Assembly: GCF_002575655.3 (NCBI RefSeq)
Contig: NC_053037.3
Location: 141,681,207 to 141,745,206, forward strand
DNA from: Aegilops tauschii subsp. strangulata
Lineage: Eukaryota > Streptophyta > Magnoliopsida > Poales > Poaceae
Direction of reading: 5' to 3'
DNA: 64,000 bases
This document shows positions 9,475 through 19,777 of this stretch, piece by piece; the first letter of the stretch is position 1, and each line of letters begins with the position of its first letter. The translations under genes were made by a program, and so were the position numbers. The notes under the pieces were generated by a model that was not told where the DNA came from, made no database searches, and saw only the letters and a program-made list of their open reading frames with translations.

Positions 9475-10751
9475 TTTACTAGGGTTCCTCTCGTTCACTC
9501 TCTCATGCTCTCCTGATCCAAGCAACACATAGGCGGCCACACTCTCTCTCAGCTCACGGCTGGTCACAAATTCGGCCGGACAACCTCGACCGGGGCAGGG
9601 GTGTAGGTGCATCGTTCACGCTGTCGTCGGCGGCGAGGGAGGAGACCAACGGCTGCCCGCGTGTCCCGATCGGCGGCCGTGCCGTTCTCTCTGAGAGAGC
9701 GCCGGCTCGGGAGGGCCTCCGACCCCTTCTTCCTCCCTGCGATATTGTGGCCAAGATGCGCCTCCCGACGCCGTCTTTGCCACATGCCGACGACCCTCAG
9801 GTATATATTCCTTCGAAACCTGCCTTGCTCTACTGCCCCAGCTCCCTTCCTGTGGATCCTTTTCTACTTCCGTCCGCTGTTCCAAAGCCACCTAGACTTC
9901 TACTATTATTAGAAGTAAAGCTAGTTCATACAGTCGACTCAAAGCGTTGGTTCAAATAGGGAAGAAAGTGGGAAAGCTATAGCATGAATCTAGGACTTGG
10001 TTCTAAGAGGAAACGGGGGAAAGTAGTAATATCTGTCACTGTTTAAATAACCGTATTTCGTATTTGCGCAAACAGGGATGTCTGTCTCCGTATCATTTCG
10101 GGATGTCTGTCTCCGTATCGTTTCTATCCGCGCAATAAAAAACACAGACCTCAGTTTTAGTACAATTGCGCAAAATGAGATGCTATCCCTCGTTGCCGTC
10201 GTCTAACCTCCCGTCTTCAAGGTATCCCTACATTGGTACTAGTAACTAAGGTAGAATGACCAACGCAATCTAAAAGAAGCTGATTCGTACGTTTTACTTC
10301 CTGATTGCAGTGCAGGGACGAGCGAAAACAACTGCATCATAGTCCGGAATGCACTTTCTACCAGTTCATCCATGGACCGAGGACTAGCTGGCACGGCTGC
10401 ACGGCGGTTTTTTGGACAGGTGCGCGGACAAGGGGCATTGTGGTCTGCTTATTTCTGCAAATAGCGGTGCTTAAATTTAGTGGAATGCACAAGCATTTCA
10501 GCTGGTCAGTACACTACATGGTTCAGTTCAGCATTCTAGCTGAGACCACAATTATAATTGGTTATTCTGGAATGAGAGAACCTAATCCTGGATGGTGGCA
10601 ACAAGAAAAAACTAGAGTGAACTCCAGGAAATTTAAGCCTGCCGGGAGGCCCTTTGCTCAGAGAAGCCTTGCTTGTTTTTTCCTGATTTGTAAACCTTCT
10701 CACAACTTTGTCTTTTGCTGTGAACTAGTATATGTTTGTTATGTTCTATGA
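9475..10751 (+). ncRNA. Possible spliced transcript, coding status unclear
   Basis: The inferred first exon runs from about 9475 to 9800, where CCCTCAG is followed by GTATAT, a good splice donor. The inferred intron ends at TTGCAG (10305-10310), and a second exon would begin at 10311. The first exon is GC-rich and carries open frames in several phases, none recognisable. The second exon has a frame open to 10751 that would encode about 148 residues rich in Cys, Phe and His without any domain I know. The promoter and splice signals are better than the coding signal, so a long non-coding RNA or the 5' remnant of a truncated gene are both possible. RNA evidence would be needed to choose. Confidence 0.25.
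10075..10124. repeat. 25-bp tandem duplication
   Basis: GGGATGTCTGTCTCCGTATC followed by A/G-TTTC occurs twice head to tail, at about 10,075 and 10,100, inside the putative intron. Confidence 0.8.
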
Positions 10752-10754
10752 ATC

Positions 10755-11370
10755 ATTGAGATGTATAAAATTGCTTAACTTATGCTTTTCAAGTTTTTTA
10801 TGAAGACGAGTTTAATGTGAGTGTTCCACATGAGCGCTGGACTAGCGTGTGAACGTTCGGAATTTATTACATTGTGGCCTCAATTAACTGCATGAACCAC
10901 TGTAACAAGATACATAGTTGCTTATATGTAAGACAGCAGATTGGTGATTGTTAGCTGGTCGATAGCCTAGTGTTGAAGCGAGCTGAGCCAATGTGCCGTG
11001 TTTTGCACAACTGCTTACAAGTGGGGTAGCACCAACAGTGTTTACAAGTACTTATGTATACGTTGGTGCACGGTTCTCGAACGAGTGCTCTATTTCATCA
11101 AAACACACACTGCTCGTATGATAAACCGTGACAACTTATGTCTTACCATGCCATATTCATGAAAAAACTAGTGAGGACGCATCTGTTTCGGCAACAATTA
11201 CGATGGTTCTCACAAGATTCACGGGCACACAAAAGTAGCAACAGTTCCCATAGACGGATTCAAACAGAGTACTAGCCCCAGAGGGGTCGATAACAGGCAA
11301 GGTTCGGATAATTAGACACAATCCAAACTACTATTAAACACTAGCTAGGGCAACTATTTCATGCCTCGAT
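10755..11370. other. Intergenic, no gene recognised
   Basis: AT-rich sequence between the putative transcript at 9.5-10.75 kb and the minus-strand pseudogene. Open frames are short and no repeats stand out. Confidence 0.4.
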
Positions 11371-11373
11371 CTA

Positions 11374-12213
11374 ATTTGGGCTGGACACAAGACGGGCCTT
11401 GCCATGAACATCATCGAGGACGTCCCGCAGCAGCTCAATCCTGTGAACCTTCATGAAGACAACCTTGTGGCGTTGCCACTGATAAACTTGTTTGTGGAGG
11501 CATGCCACGTCATCTTCCTGCGTAAGCTTGACAAGAACAGTATGCCTCACAAACGAAGGAGTAGCTTTGAACTTCTTGTGCTTCAGTACACCCTGGACAA
11601 CACGCTTGACAACAGTGAGGCTGGAATACAACTCTTCATTGGTATAACCGCAAATGGCTTCCAGGATCCAACAACCTAAGAACTATGTTTTCCCAGTGCG
11701 TATATTCAGGTCGTCCACCTCATAGTGAGTGACATGTACAACCACACAATCCTTGTCTACATCAGGGCTCTAATTGAAACAGAAACAAATTCTGAATTAC
11801 TTTTCAGTATAAGAAACACAAGTTATTTAAACCACTATGTATAGCATGGCATCGAAGCTAATAAAATTTTGCATTATTAATCACCACATACTTCCTTTTC
11901 TAAAAAAAATCACCACATACTTAGATGAAAAACCACAATCGAGATCGGCAAAGAAGGAAATCACCTTGGGCAGCTCAGCGGGGAGCCACATCCTCGAAGG
12001 GGGAAAACTGCTCCTGCAGTGCCACGGGGGCTGTAACCTCAAACGGGGCGTTGAACATCTCAGTAGTGGCCGTGAGCGTACCTGGGGTCAGCTCGGTGGT
12101 TGCCTCCATCTTCTTGGAGCTCTCTGTCTCGTGGGGATCAGCCTCCCGTGTCTGCTCCAATATCGGCAGATCTTTGCCTGGTTCTCCTTGGTCCATCATG
12201 AAACTGACGAATA
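11374..12213 (-). pseudogene. Decayed minus-strand gene, unrecognised
   Basis: Two probable exons. The upstream exon (12213 to 11965) follows a TCCTAG acceptor, has ATG at 12199 and encodes an acidic, Thr/Glu-rich stretch. It meets TGA at 11975-11977 just before the donor CCCAAG-GTGATT. The downstream exon (about 11769 to 11374) follows a TTTCAATTAG acceptor and keeps one frame open, except for TAG at 11683-11685, to its stop at 11371-11373. That frame contains ILEAICGYTNEELYSS and later VRHTVLVKLTQEDD, and looks like real protein sequence, but I do not recognise a family. The two exons do not join in frame with the signals chosen. Upstream on this strand (12,425-12,535) is a copy of the dispersed promoter-like segment. 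The gene diverges from the F-box gene at 13102, so the two could share a promoter region. Confidence 0.35.
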
Positions 12214-12424
12214 CTAGGAGGCCACTAAAAGGAAAACACAATCGCAATGACAATGAAACAAAAAAGAGAGTGAGGATCGGTTACTGCTTTGCAAAAGTTC
12301 TTTTTTCTCTCTGAACGAAAATATACCAACATCACGGATCCGCTTACCTTCCCTTCGTTCGAAGAGAAGAACAGTGGCAGATGCGAGTGTTGCCTTTCTT
12401 GAAGACGGTGAGGAAGAAGGGGAT

Positions 12425-12535
12425 TCAGCGAAGAGTGAAATGATGGTTGCTTCGTCCGTCAAACTTAGACTGCGGGGAGGTGGGGTTTTGTGATACGACG
12501 GCTCGTTACTGCCGCGCTACGACCGGGGTGACTCT
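12425..12535 (-). repeat. Dispersed promoter-like segment, copy 4 (minus)
   Basis: The reverse complement reads CCCCGGTCGTAGCGCGGCAG, then ATCACAAAACCCCACC, then GACGGACGAAGCAACCATCA. This is the same order as copy 3 at 7,205-7,330. It is positioned at the 5' end of the minus-strand pseudogene. Confidence 0.6.
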
Positions 12536-12672
12536 TCGCCTGCATACTGCCTTCTAATTTGGTGGATGGCATTTGGGCCCGCGCGCTGCATGGCCCGCAT
12601 GTCGGTGAACAAAAGTATAACGGCATTCAGTAGAGGGAGACGTTTCAATGACCTAGGAGGAGCCAGAAGCGG

Positions 12673-12758
12673 TAGAGTGTCTCCACTGTACTAGTAGTAA
12701 TTGTTTTTCTAGGTAGCTGTAGAGTGTCTCCACTGTACTAGTAGTAATTGTTTCTCTG
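12673..12758. repeat. 38-bp direct duplication, 48-bp period
   Basis: TAGAGTGTCTCCACTGTACT followed by AGTAGTAATTGTTT occurs at 12,673 and 12,721 with one base different. It lies about 350 bp upstream of the F-box start codon. Confidence 0.8.
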
Positions 12759-12954
12759 GTCCCAAGACAAAACAGTCCATCCACACTAGTAAATAGTAAA
12801 ATCAATTCAAAAGCCCATATATTTACTGAATGAGAGGCGCTACCCACACCCAGCACACCGCCCCCCCCCCAAAAAACCTGGGTGCTCTTCTTCCTCCTCG
12901 CTCCCACCCACCTCACGTCAGCTCGCTCCACTCGTACCCCCAAATTCCTCACCT

Positions 12955-13027
12955 CACTCCTACAGAAAACCCCAGCTCCCCTTCTTCCTCACTCCTACAG
13001 AAAACCCCCAGCTCCCCTTCTTCTTCG
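12955..13027 (+). repeat. 37-bp tandem duplication in 5' leader
   Basis: The block CTCACTCCTACAGAAAACCC followed by CAGCTCCCCTTCTTC is present twice in tandem (second copy with one extra C) in the probable 5' untranslated region of the F-box gene. The pyrimidine-rich nature fits a leader. Confidence 0.75.
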
Positions 13028-13101
13028 CTCGCACTACAACTAGGCTCGTCATTCGTTACTCTGCTCAAATCCGTGAGCGCGACGCGACGCTCTCGAGGAA
13101 A

Positions 13102-14811
13102 ATGGAGTCGGCTGACCCCAACGCCAAGAAGATGAGGCTCCCGCCAGCGGCGACGCCTGTTGTAGATCCCGCACCCAGCTGCGCGGGGAGAAGCGGCGAC
13201 CCCGCCCCCACCGGATCCCAGGAACCCGTAGAATCTCGGGTGGACCGCATCAGCGATCTCCCGGACGCCGTCCTTGGGGAGATCATCTCGCTTCTCCCCA
13301 CCAAGGATTGCTGCCGCACCCAAGTCCTCTCAATTCAGTGGCGCCCTCTATGGCACGTCGTGCCCCTTAATCTCGACTGTCGTCAGCTATCTCTCTTCAA
13401 TGATTTTGAAATCCCCAGAGCCATCATCTCCTCCCACCAGGGCTCCGTTCAAAGCCTCTGCATCCCGTCATGCTACCTGAGCAAGCATACCATGCCCTGC
13501 ACGGTGGACGCCTGGCTGAAATCCCCTGAATTCACAGAACTACAGCTGCTTGAGTTCTACTATTCCCCTGGAAATCACATACCACATACCGAACGCCATG
13601 AACTTGTTCCCTCAGCACCGATGTCCATCTCGCGGTTTTCTTCCTCTCTCCACACCGCCACCTTTGCACTGTGCTACCTACCAGACAATCTGGTACTAAA
13701 CCTTCGACTCCCATTTCTCAAGAAACTTTCACTTGTGCGGGTTCATATATCGGAGGCCTCATTGCACAGCATCATCCACTCCAGTTGCCCTGCGCTGGAG
13801 TGCTTGGTGCTTGTTTTCAAAGTTAGAATCGGTTGTCTCCAAATAAAGTCGCCTAACCTTGTAAGAATTGGAATTTCTTTTGACGGAAGGCAGCTCATCA
13901 TCCAAGATGCCCCTTCACTTCAAAGGTTGATCCTTGATTCTAGTTATTCACCATTGCAAATAACCTTCCTCTCTGCGCCTAAACTGGAGACCTTGGGTGT
14001 AATACATGATCTCTGTGCTCATTTCAATATGGTGTTTGGCACCACAGTTCTTCAGGTACTTTATATTATCATCTACACTTGTAACCATAAGCTGCATTTT
14101 AAATTTCTGCGCATAATTTATATATCATCTTGGAGTACACATTTTGTACTAATATTATGTTCTATGCTCAATGAAGAGTTTCTCCATGGATGGCCTATCA
14201 ATGGTGCTGGATTCTGTCAAGATCTTATATATCCAAATGAATAGTTTTGATCTGAACAAGATTATTGGCTTGCTGCAATGCTTTCCATGTCTGGAGAAGT
14301 TGTATATAAAGGTGATAATTTCACGCACATTGGAAGCCCGCATATAGTGTACTAGAATTAACCGTTCAGTTGTTGCTCTTTCGACACTCTTCTTTTAGAC
14401 CTTAACTGTTCTCAATCTTCATGTCTATTTAGGCAACAGGACGGGGTAAGAAAGTTATAACCAATCGGTGGATTCGTAAGCATCGGGATTTTCTCACTTC
14501 TCATGAGATTCAATTGAAGACAATAACGCTAGAACGTGCAAACACAAGATTTGTCACATTCTTCCTGCTGAATGCGAGGTTACTATTGTCCATCAGGCTT
14601 AAGTTTATCAGCAGCATGGTTTTGACGGATGGGTATGTTGAAGAGCAAAAAAAAGGAGTTTCAAGTGGGCAAAAGAGCTTCTGAACGTGCCGGGCTTCTA
14701 TTTACAACATATTGTGGTCATAATCCAGTAAATTTTACGACCCAGGATGTTCATTCTATGGACCTGACCGATCCATTTGACTATGACTGCCGAAAACAGT
14801 GTTGGAGTTAG
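13102..14811 (+). pseudogene. F-box/LRR/FBD protein gene, 3 exons, 1-nt frameshift near 3' end
   Basis: Exons are 13102-14055, 14177-14311 and 14433-14811. All junctions are phase 0 with GT/AG signals (CAG-GTACTT, AAAG-GTGATA; acceptors GAAG and TTTAG). The N-terminus is a Pro/Ala-rich lead followed by an F-box at about residues 46-90 (VDRISDLPDAVLGEIISLLP, then RPLWHVVPLNL). A leucine-rich middle follows (LPFLKKLSLVRV, CPALECLVL, APKLETLGVI), and the third exon encodes an FBD-like end. F-box proteins of this plant class are substrate receptors of SCF ubiquitin ligases. The third exon has a run of eight A at 14647-14654. Read as is, the frame ends about ten codons later. The downstream FBD-like sequence through DPFDYDC resumes one base out of phase, and the exon totals would be a multiple of three with one A fewer. 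It is either a real frameshift or a homopolymer error; without it the protein would be 488 residues. Confidence 0.75.
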
Positions 14812-14814
14812 ATG

Positions 14815-15230
14815 TTGTTTCCCTTTTCAATCTGGTTTTTTTTGTAAACCTGATGAACAATTAACCCTCGTGCTTTTGTACAGTTTGTAAGCTGGAGTTA
14901 GATGTTCCTGCCCTTTTCAACTCGGCTGTGACTGTCATATTTTCTTTGAAACAAGGCAAATGGCTTGCCATTCGTTTAATTTAGAGTGAAATATTGTAAC
15001 AAATCCCTACCAAGGGAAATAACATCACTCTCGCCGGCTGCTTGAGCTCACTGTGCATTACAGAAGCCAAGTGATTAGCCCCCACCAGCACCCACAAACT
15101 TATTTCGAACTAGCACATCAAATGGGCTGTAAATTTTCATAGGAAAGGCTGCATGACCGTGACAAATTTGGATTCTGACATTTGGGACCCGCGAGGAAAT
15201 AGCCTATCCAAGGTGGTGTCGACTTACTAG
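14815..15230. other. 3' flank of F-box gene
   Basis: Contains two related AGCTGGAGTTAGATGTT-type stretches (about 14803 and 14889) each followed by CCCTTTTCAA-TC-G, suggesting a short duplication in the 3' untranslated region. No other feature is recognised. Confidence 0.4.
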
Positions 15231-15234
15231 CCTG

Positions 15235-15701
15235 TCAACAAACGATTCTGCCTACCAGCCGTTGGATTGACATCCAACATCTGTCGTGTATCTTCTATCT
15301 CTTGTCTTCTTCTTCCTCCAGCCGCCCAAACCAAACCACCCCGTCGGCTCCGCCTGGTCCCGCCTCCCATGGCTGGCTGCGCCTCCGCCGCCCTACCGTA
15401 CGTACCCTCCAACGTTGGCCAGTCCCTCCCTCTATTCCCCCACACGTCCTCTTATTCTCCGGCGACGTCAGCCCCAACATGCACCCGCGCCCGAACCAGT
15501 CAACCCTCGTACTCCCCTCCGCCTGCGACTGGACTGGCGCATCTTCAACGGCTCCTGTTCGTTCCGTCCGAGGCCTCGCCGTCGTCCTCCGCCTTGCGGC
15601 CTTGGTTCGCTCATCGTGCGCGGTGCGCCGCCCTCTTGCGTTGTCAACGTTGTCAACAACCGAGAGGAACAAGGAGATGACTGTACGTGGAGAGGATGAC
15701 A
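15235..15701 (+). repeat. Diverged unit of the A/B/C repeat family, left part
   Basis: The order of blocks matches the array units at 29-39 kb: CCGTTGGATTGACATCCAAC, a TCTTCTTCTTCCTCCAGCCG block, GGTCCCGCCTCCCATGGCTG, then CAACGTTGTCAACAACCGAG and CTGTACGTGGAGAGGATGAC. The unit stops at 15701, where element I is inserted, and resumes at 28495. Several overlapping open frames here are GC-bias artefacts. Confidence 0.75.
15697..15701. repeat. Target-site duplication TGACA, left copy of element I
   Basis: TGACA immediately precedes the first LTR base and is repeated at 28495-28499 directly after the second LTR. Rejoining the flanks restores the CTGTACGTGGAGAGG-TGACA-GGGACCCACC order seen in array units. 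Confidence 0.9.
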
Positions 15702-18618
15702 TGTAACACCCCGGATGTAACTTTCCATATTTGTAACTCCAACTCTTGCCATTTTCGGCTTTGTGTTATGATATTCCCTTCACGGCCGGGTTTTGTCTTT
15801 CGTTTTGCATTTTGTTCATGTCATGCATCTCATATCATGTCATCATGTGCACTGCATTTGCATACGTGTTCGTCTCTTGCATCCGAGCATTTTCCCCGTA
15901 GTCCGTTTTGCAATCCGGCACTCCCACCTCCTCCGGTGCACCCCTTTTCGTTTCTTTTCGTGAGCGGGTGTTGAACGTTCTCGGAATGGACCGAGACTTG
16001 TCAAGTGGCCTTGGTATACCACCGGTAGACCACTGGTCAAGTTTCGTTTCATTTGGAGGTCGTTTGATGCTCCAACGGTTAACCGGGTAACCGCAAAGTC
16101 CTTTTGTGTGTTGCAGCAAAACCCTCTCCAAACAGCCCAAAACCCCTCTAAGTCTCTTCCATGCTCTAGGTCGTTCGATCATGATCGTGTGGGCGAAAAC
16201 CGTGCTCCATTTGGAGTCTCCTAGCTCCCACTACCTATAATTATGTGTCTCTCCCAAATCCTCCCGTAGTCCAAAACCCTAAAAATCGCCCTCCGGCACC
16301 GCCGGACGAAGCCGCCGCCGCCCCGCAGCCACTCCGCGCCCGCCACGTGTCCCGCGCCGCCCACCTCTGCCGCCAGCCCGCCAGGCCTGCGCGGGGCCCA
16401 CGCGAGCCCGCGGGATCCCACCGCCGCTCGCCCGCTCCTTCTTCCTCCTCCGCCGAAGCCCGGCGCCGCCCCGCGCCAGGCCGCCGACGCCGGCCGCCGT
16501 CCGCCGTGTCCGCCGGCGCCCGAGCCCGCCAGCGTGCCGCCGCGCCTCGCCGCCCCCGTGCCCCGGCGCCTCCTCCCCGTCTCCGGCTCCTCCTCCGCGC
16601 GCCTCCTCCCCGCCGGCCCTCTCCTCCGTCTTCCCCGGCGAGCGCCCTTGCTCCGGCGAGCTTCGGCCGTCCCCAAGCTCGAGCACCGGCCCGATCCAGA
16701 TCCAGGCGCAGTGGTTGACTTTCTTCCCCTCTCCCGTTTTCTCCAAGTCCCCGAGTTTTTACATTATATGCTCATGTACATCGCATCATAACTCTCTGCA
16801 TATAGTTCTGTTTTGCGCATGTAATATATAGAAATGTTTGTCCCGTGATGCTCTTCATTTTGTTCCATTGCACCATGTTCATTTGAGTCCATCTTGATGC
16901 CAAAATCTCTGGTGCAATAGTGCTAGTTGTTGTTAACTGTTGTTATTTATCAGAACTTGAGGCTTTGTTATTTTTGTTGCATTTAATCTGTGCAACTTAT
17001 GGGCATGAGCTCTACACGTGTTTTGTTTTATGACATACCGTCTTTACAGAGGTGTATGCCATGTATATTTGTGATCTCTGTGGTGACTAGCACAAGCATG
17101 CAAACTAGGCTTCGTGATGTTTCTGATTTCAGGGACTTAGTAAATTTACCAAGTCTTTAGCTGCTGTTATTTTGTTGCTATGTATCCATGTGGCTACAGA
17201 GAGATCTATACTCCTTTTGGATATGTTCAGTAAGGATGTTTTGTAGATATTTTTGTAATTGATCCATTCCTGCCCCTGTTTGCATTTATGGAGTGCCATA
17301 GCATGACTCAATCTTGCTCTACTTTTGCTATAAAATATTTCTGGCAGATTGTTTACGTGTTATTCAATTTTGCCAAGCTTGTTGTAGTTGATCCATACAT
17401 GCTATGTACTTGCTCTTGCTATGGATAGCTTCATAAACTTGCCATCTTGCTGTAGGTATGCTTTTTTTGTCATGCATTGCTTTGTGGTGAGTGCATCAAG
17501 CTCACCAAGCAGCCTGCGGGGCCACCACGGGGAAACTCGAGGCCAGTGCTCCTTCGAGTGTTGGTCCGAACCGAGCAGCCTGCGGGGCCACCACGGGGAA
17601 ACTCGAGGACTGGTTTTACTCGTAGCTTGACTTATCCGGTGTGCCCTGAGAACGAGATATGTGCAGCTCCTATCGGGATTTGTCGGCGCATCGGGCGGCT
17701 TTGCTGGTCTTGTTTTACCATTGTCGAAATGTCTTGTAAACAGGGATTCCGAGACTGATCGGGTCTTTCTGGGAGAAGGTTTATCCTTCGTTGACCGTGA
17801 GAGCTTATGATGGGCTAAGTTGGGACACCCCTGCAGGGTATTATCTTTCGAAAGCCGTGCCCGCGGTTATGAGGCAGATGGGAATTTGTTAATGTCCGGT
17901 TGTAGAGAACTTGTCACTTGACTTAATTAAAATACATCAATCGTGTGTGTAGCCGTGATGGTCTCTTCTCGGCGGAGTCCGGGAAGTGAACATGGTTTGA
18001 GTTATGCATGAACGTAAGTAGTTTCAGGATCACTTCTTGATCATTTCTAGCTTCGCGACCGTTCCGCTGCTTCTCTTCTCGCTCTCATTTGCGTATGTTA
18101 GCCACAATATATGCTTAGTGCCTGCTGCAGTTCCACCTCATTACACCATCCTTTCCTATAAGCTTAAATAGTCTTGATCTCACGGGTGTGAGATTGCTGA
18201 GTCCTCGTGACTCACAGATTCTACCAAAATAGTTGCAGGTGCCGACGATGCCAGTGCAGGTGACGAAACCGAGCTCAAGTGGGAGTTCGACGAGGAACGT
18301 GGTCGTTACTATGTGTCTTTTCCTGATGATCAGTAGTGGAGCCCAGTTGGGACGATCGGGGATCTAGCATTTGGGGTTATCTTATTTTCATTTGGATTTG
18401 GCCGTAGCCGGTCTATATGTGTGGATTTTGGATGATGTATGAATTATATTTATGTATTGTGTGAAGTGGCGATTGTAAGCCAACTCTCGTTATCCCATTT
18501 TTGTTCCTTACATGGGATTGTGTGAAGATGACCCTTCTTGCGACAAAACCACAATGTGGTTATGCCTCTAAGTTGTGCCTCGACACGTGGGAGATATAGC
18601 CGCATCGTGGGCGTTACA
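15702..18618 (+). repeat. 5' LTR of element I (internally deleted)
   Basis: Starts TGTAACACCCCGGATGTAAC and ends GTGGGCGTTACA. Compared with the 3' LTR it lacks the sequence corresponding to about 26059-27417. In its place is a 33-bp copy of a block (GCAGCCTGCGGGGCCACCAC...) that also occurs about 65 bp downstream (17,510-17,542 and 17,575-17,608). The TATA-like site at 16236-16243 reads TATAATTA, against TATAAATA in the 3' LTR. The GC-rich open frames at 16.2-16.8 kb lie in this LTR and are not genes. Confidence 0.93.
16236..16243 (+). promoter_or_regulatory. Altered LTR TATA box (TATAATTA)
   Basis: Aligned with TATAAATA at 24797-24804 of the 3' LTR. It should drive genomic transcription of element I; the change may weaken it. 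Confidence 0.45.
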
Positions 18619-18620
18619 AG

Positions 18621-18634
18621 TTGGTAATCAGAGC
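18621..18634 (+). promoter_or_regulatory. Primer binding site of element I (tRNA-Met type, 1-nt insertion)
   Basis: TTGGTAATCAGAGC starts 3 bp after the 5' LTR. It matches the canonical plant initiator tRNA-Met primer site (TGGTATCAGAGC) except for one extra A, which could reduce priming. Confidence 0.8.
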
Positions 18635-18639
18635 CATCC

Positions 18640-19777
18640 CCGACTTAGGAGCCCCCTACTTGATCGAATCGCTGGCGTTGTTGAGTCTAGAACAAAAATG
18701 TTTTTAGTCTTAGGATTATATATATCGGAGAGTAGGATTCTTTTTACTCCTCAGTCCCTTCGTCACTCTGGTGAGGCCTCCTGACGTGGAAGTTTTGACT
18801 CTTCTCTCCTCAAATTTCACTAAAAAAAATTTTAGGATCACGCGGGTATCTTAGAATCGTTCCGATGGTTTTGTGACGAGAACATTGTTCTTGGTGCCTC
18901 CTGACATTTAGGGGTTGTGGCAGTGTCCCGGGGAGTTGAGCTCCGAGGTGTTGTCGTCACAATTTTATCATTGCAGTTCTGGAATACCTGAGTTTCGCCG
19001 ACATCGAAATCTCTTTTATGCAGTTGTTGGTGAGATCACCTCGACGCCACCCAGTACTGGGGTGGGAGTTCGGGAGTATTGCCATAACTCGTATAACGGA
19101 TGCTTTTCGAAGGTTGAGGTAAACGATTTCCGAAGGATTCTTGGTTATGTGTTGACGGATGGATACAGCGGGATCTAGGGATTGCTAGTTTGGGTGATAT
19201 ATTTTGTGTCCCCTGTATCCCCAACACCAGATTGCATAACCAGAAAGTTTCGGGAGTTTATAAGTGGGAATTCAAGTAGCTCCTAGGATATCTTTCCGAC
19301 AGACGCATGATATGAGATTGGGGTTCGACGTCTAGTGGTCCGCCTTTCCACGGTTGGTTTTACAGTGGTCTCGTAGTGTCTTAAAGAGTCCTTGGCTATG
19401 CCGACTCGGGGACGCTTCGTATGTGATGTGCACTGCCTTGTACATGATGGTGCTGTACGATTGAGCCCGTGTGGGCCCCACCACGAAAACTTCGGACGAA
19501 ATCTCTATCATATGTTTGTTCTGGCTTATTCTGCAAGCCAATACTTTGTTTTTGTTTTGAATTGTGGTATTCGAGTTGCTTCGAAGTCAAATGTTGATTC
19601 CATACCTTTTTCTAAGTGGCTTCTCAACTTAATGGAAGTGTGATGATTTACTATGGAATTCATTCGTTCATCCTCGTTCGAATGTTTATTGTGAAGACTA
19701 TATGTTGCAATTTTTATGCGTTGATTCAACTTGACTATCTGTCTATCAAGATGCTAACGGATGTCACCCTCTTCAGG
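18640..19777 (+). other. Leader of element I between primer site and gag
   Basis: About 1.1 kb without conserved domains. A frame in phase with gag is open from 19616, but the gag homology starts at the ATG at 19778, so the upstream codons are probably untranslated leader. Confidence 0.5.

Noticed and set aside
16221..16746. Long Pro/Arg/Ala-rich frames on both strands near 16.2-16.7 and 24.8-25.3 kb
   Set aside because: They fall in the GC-rich part of the element I LTRs, occur in both LTRs and differ in phase; this is a base-composition artefact.
19616..19777. Upstream extension of the gag frame
   Set aside because: The first 54 codons lack gag similarity and the Pro-rich MAPPTRQ start at 19778 fits the family; the upstream part is probably leader.
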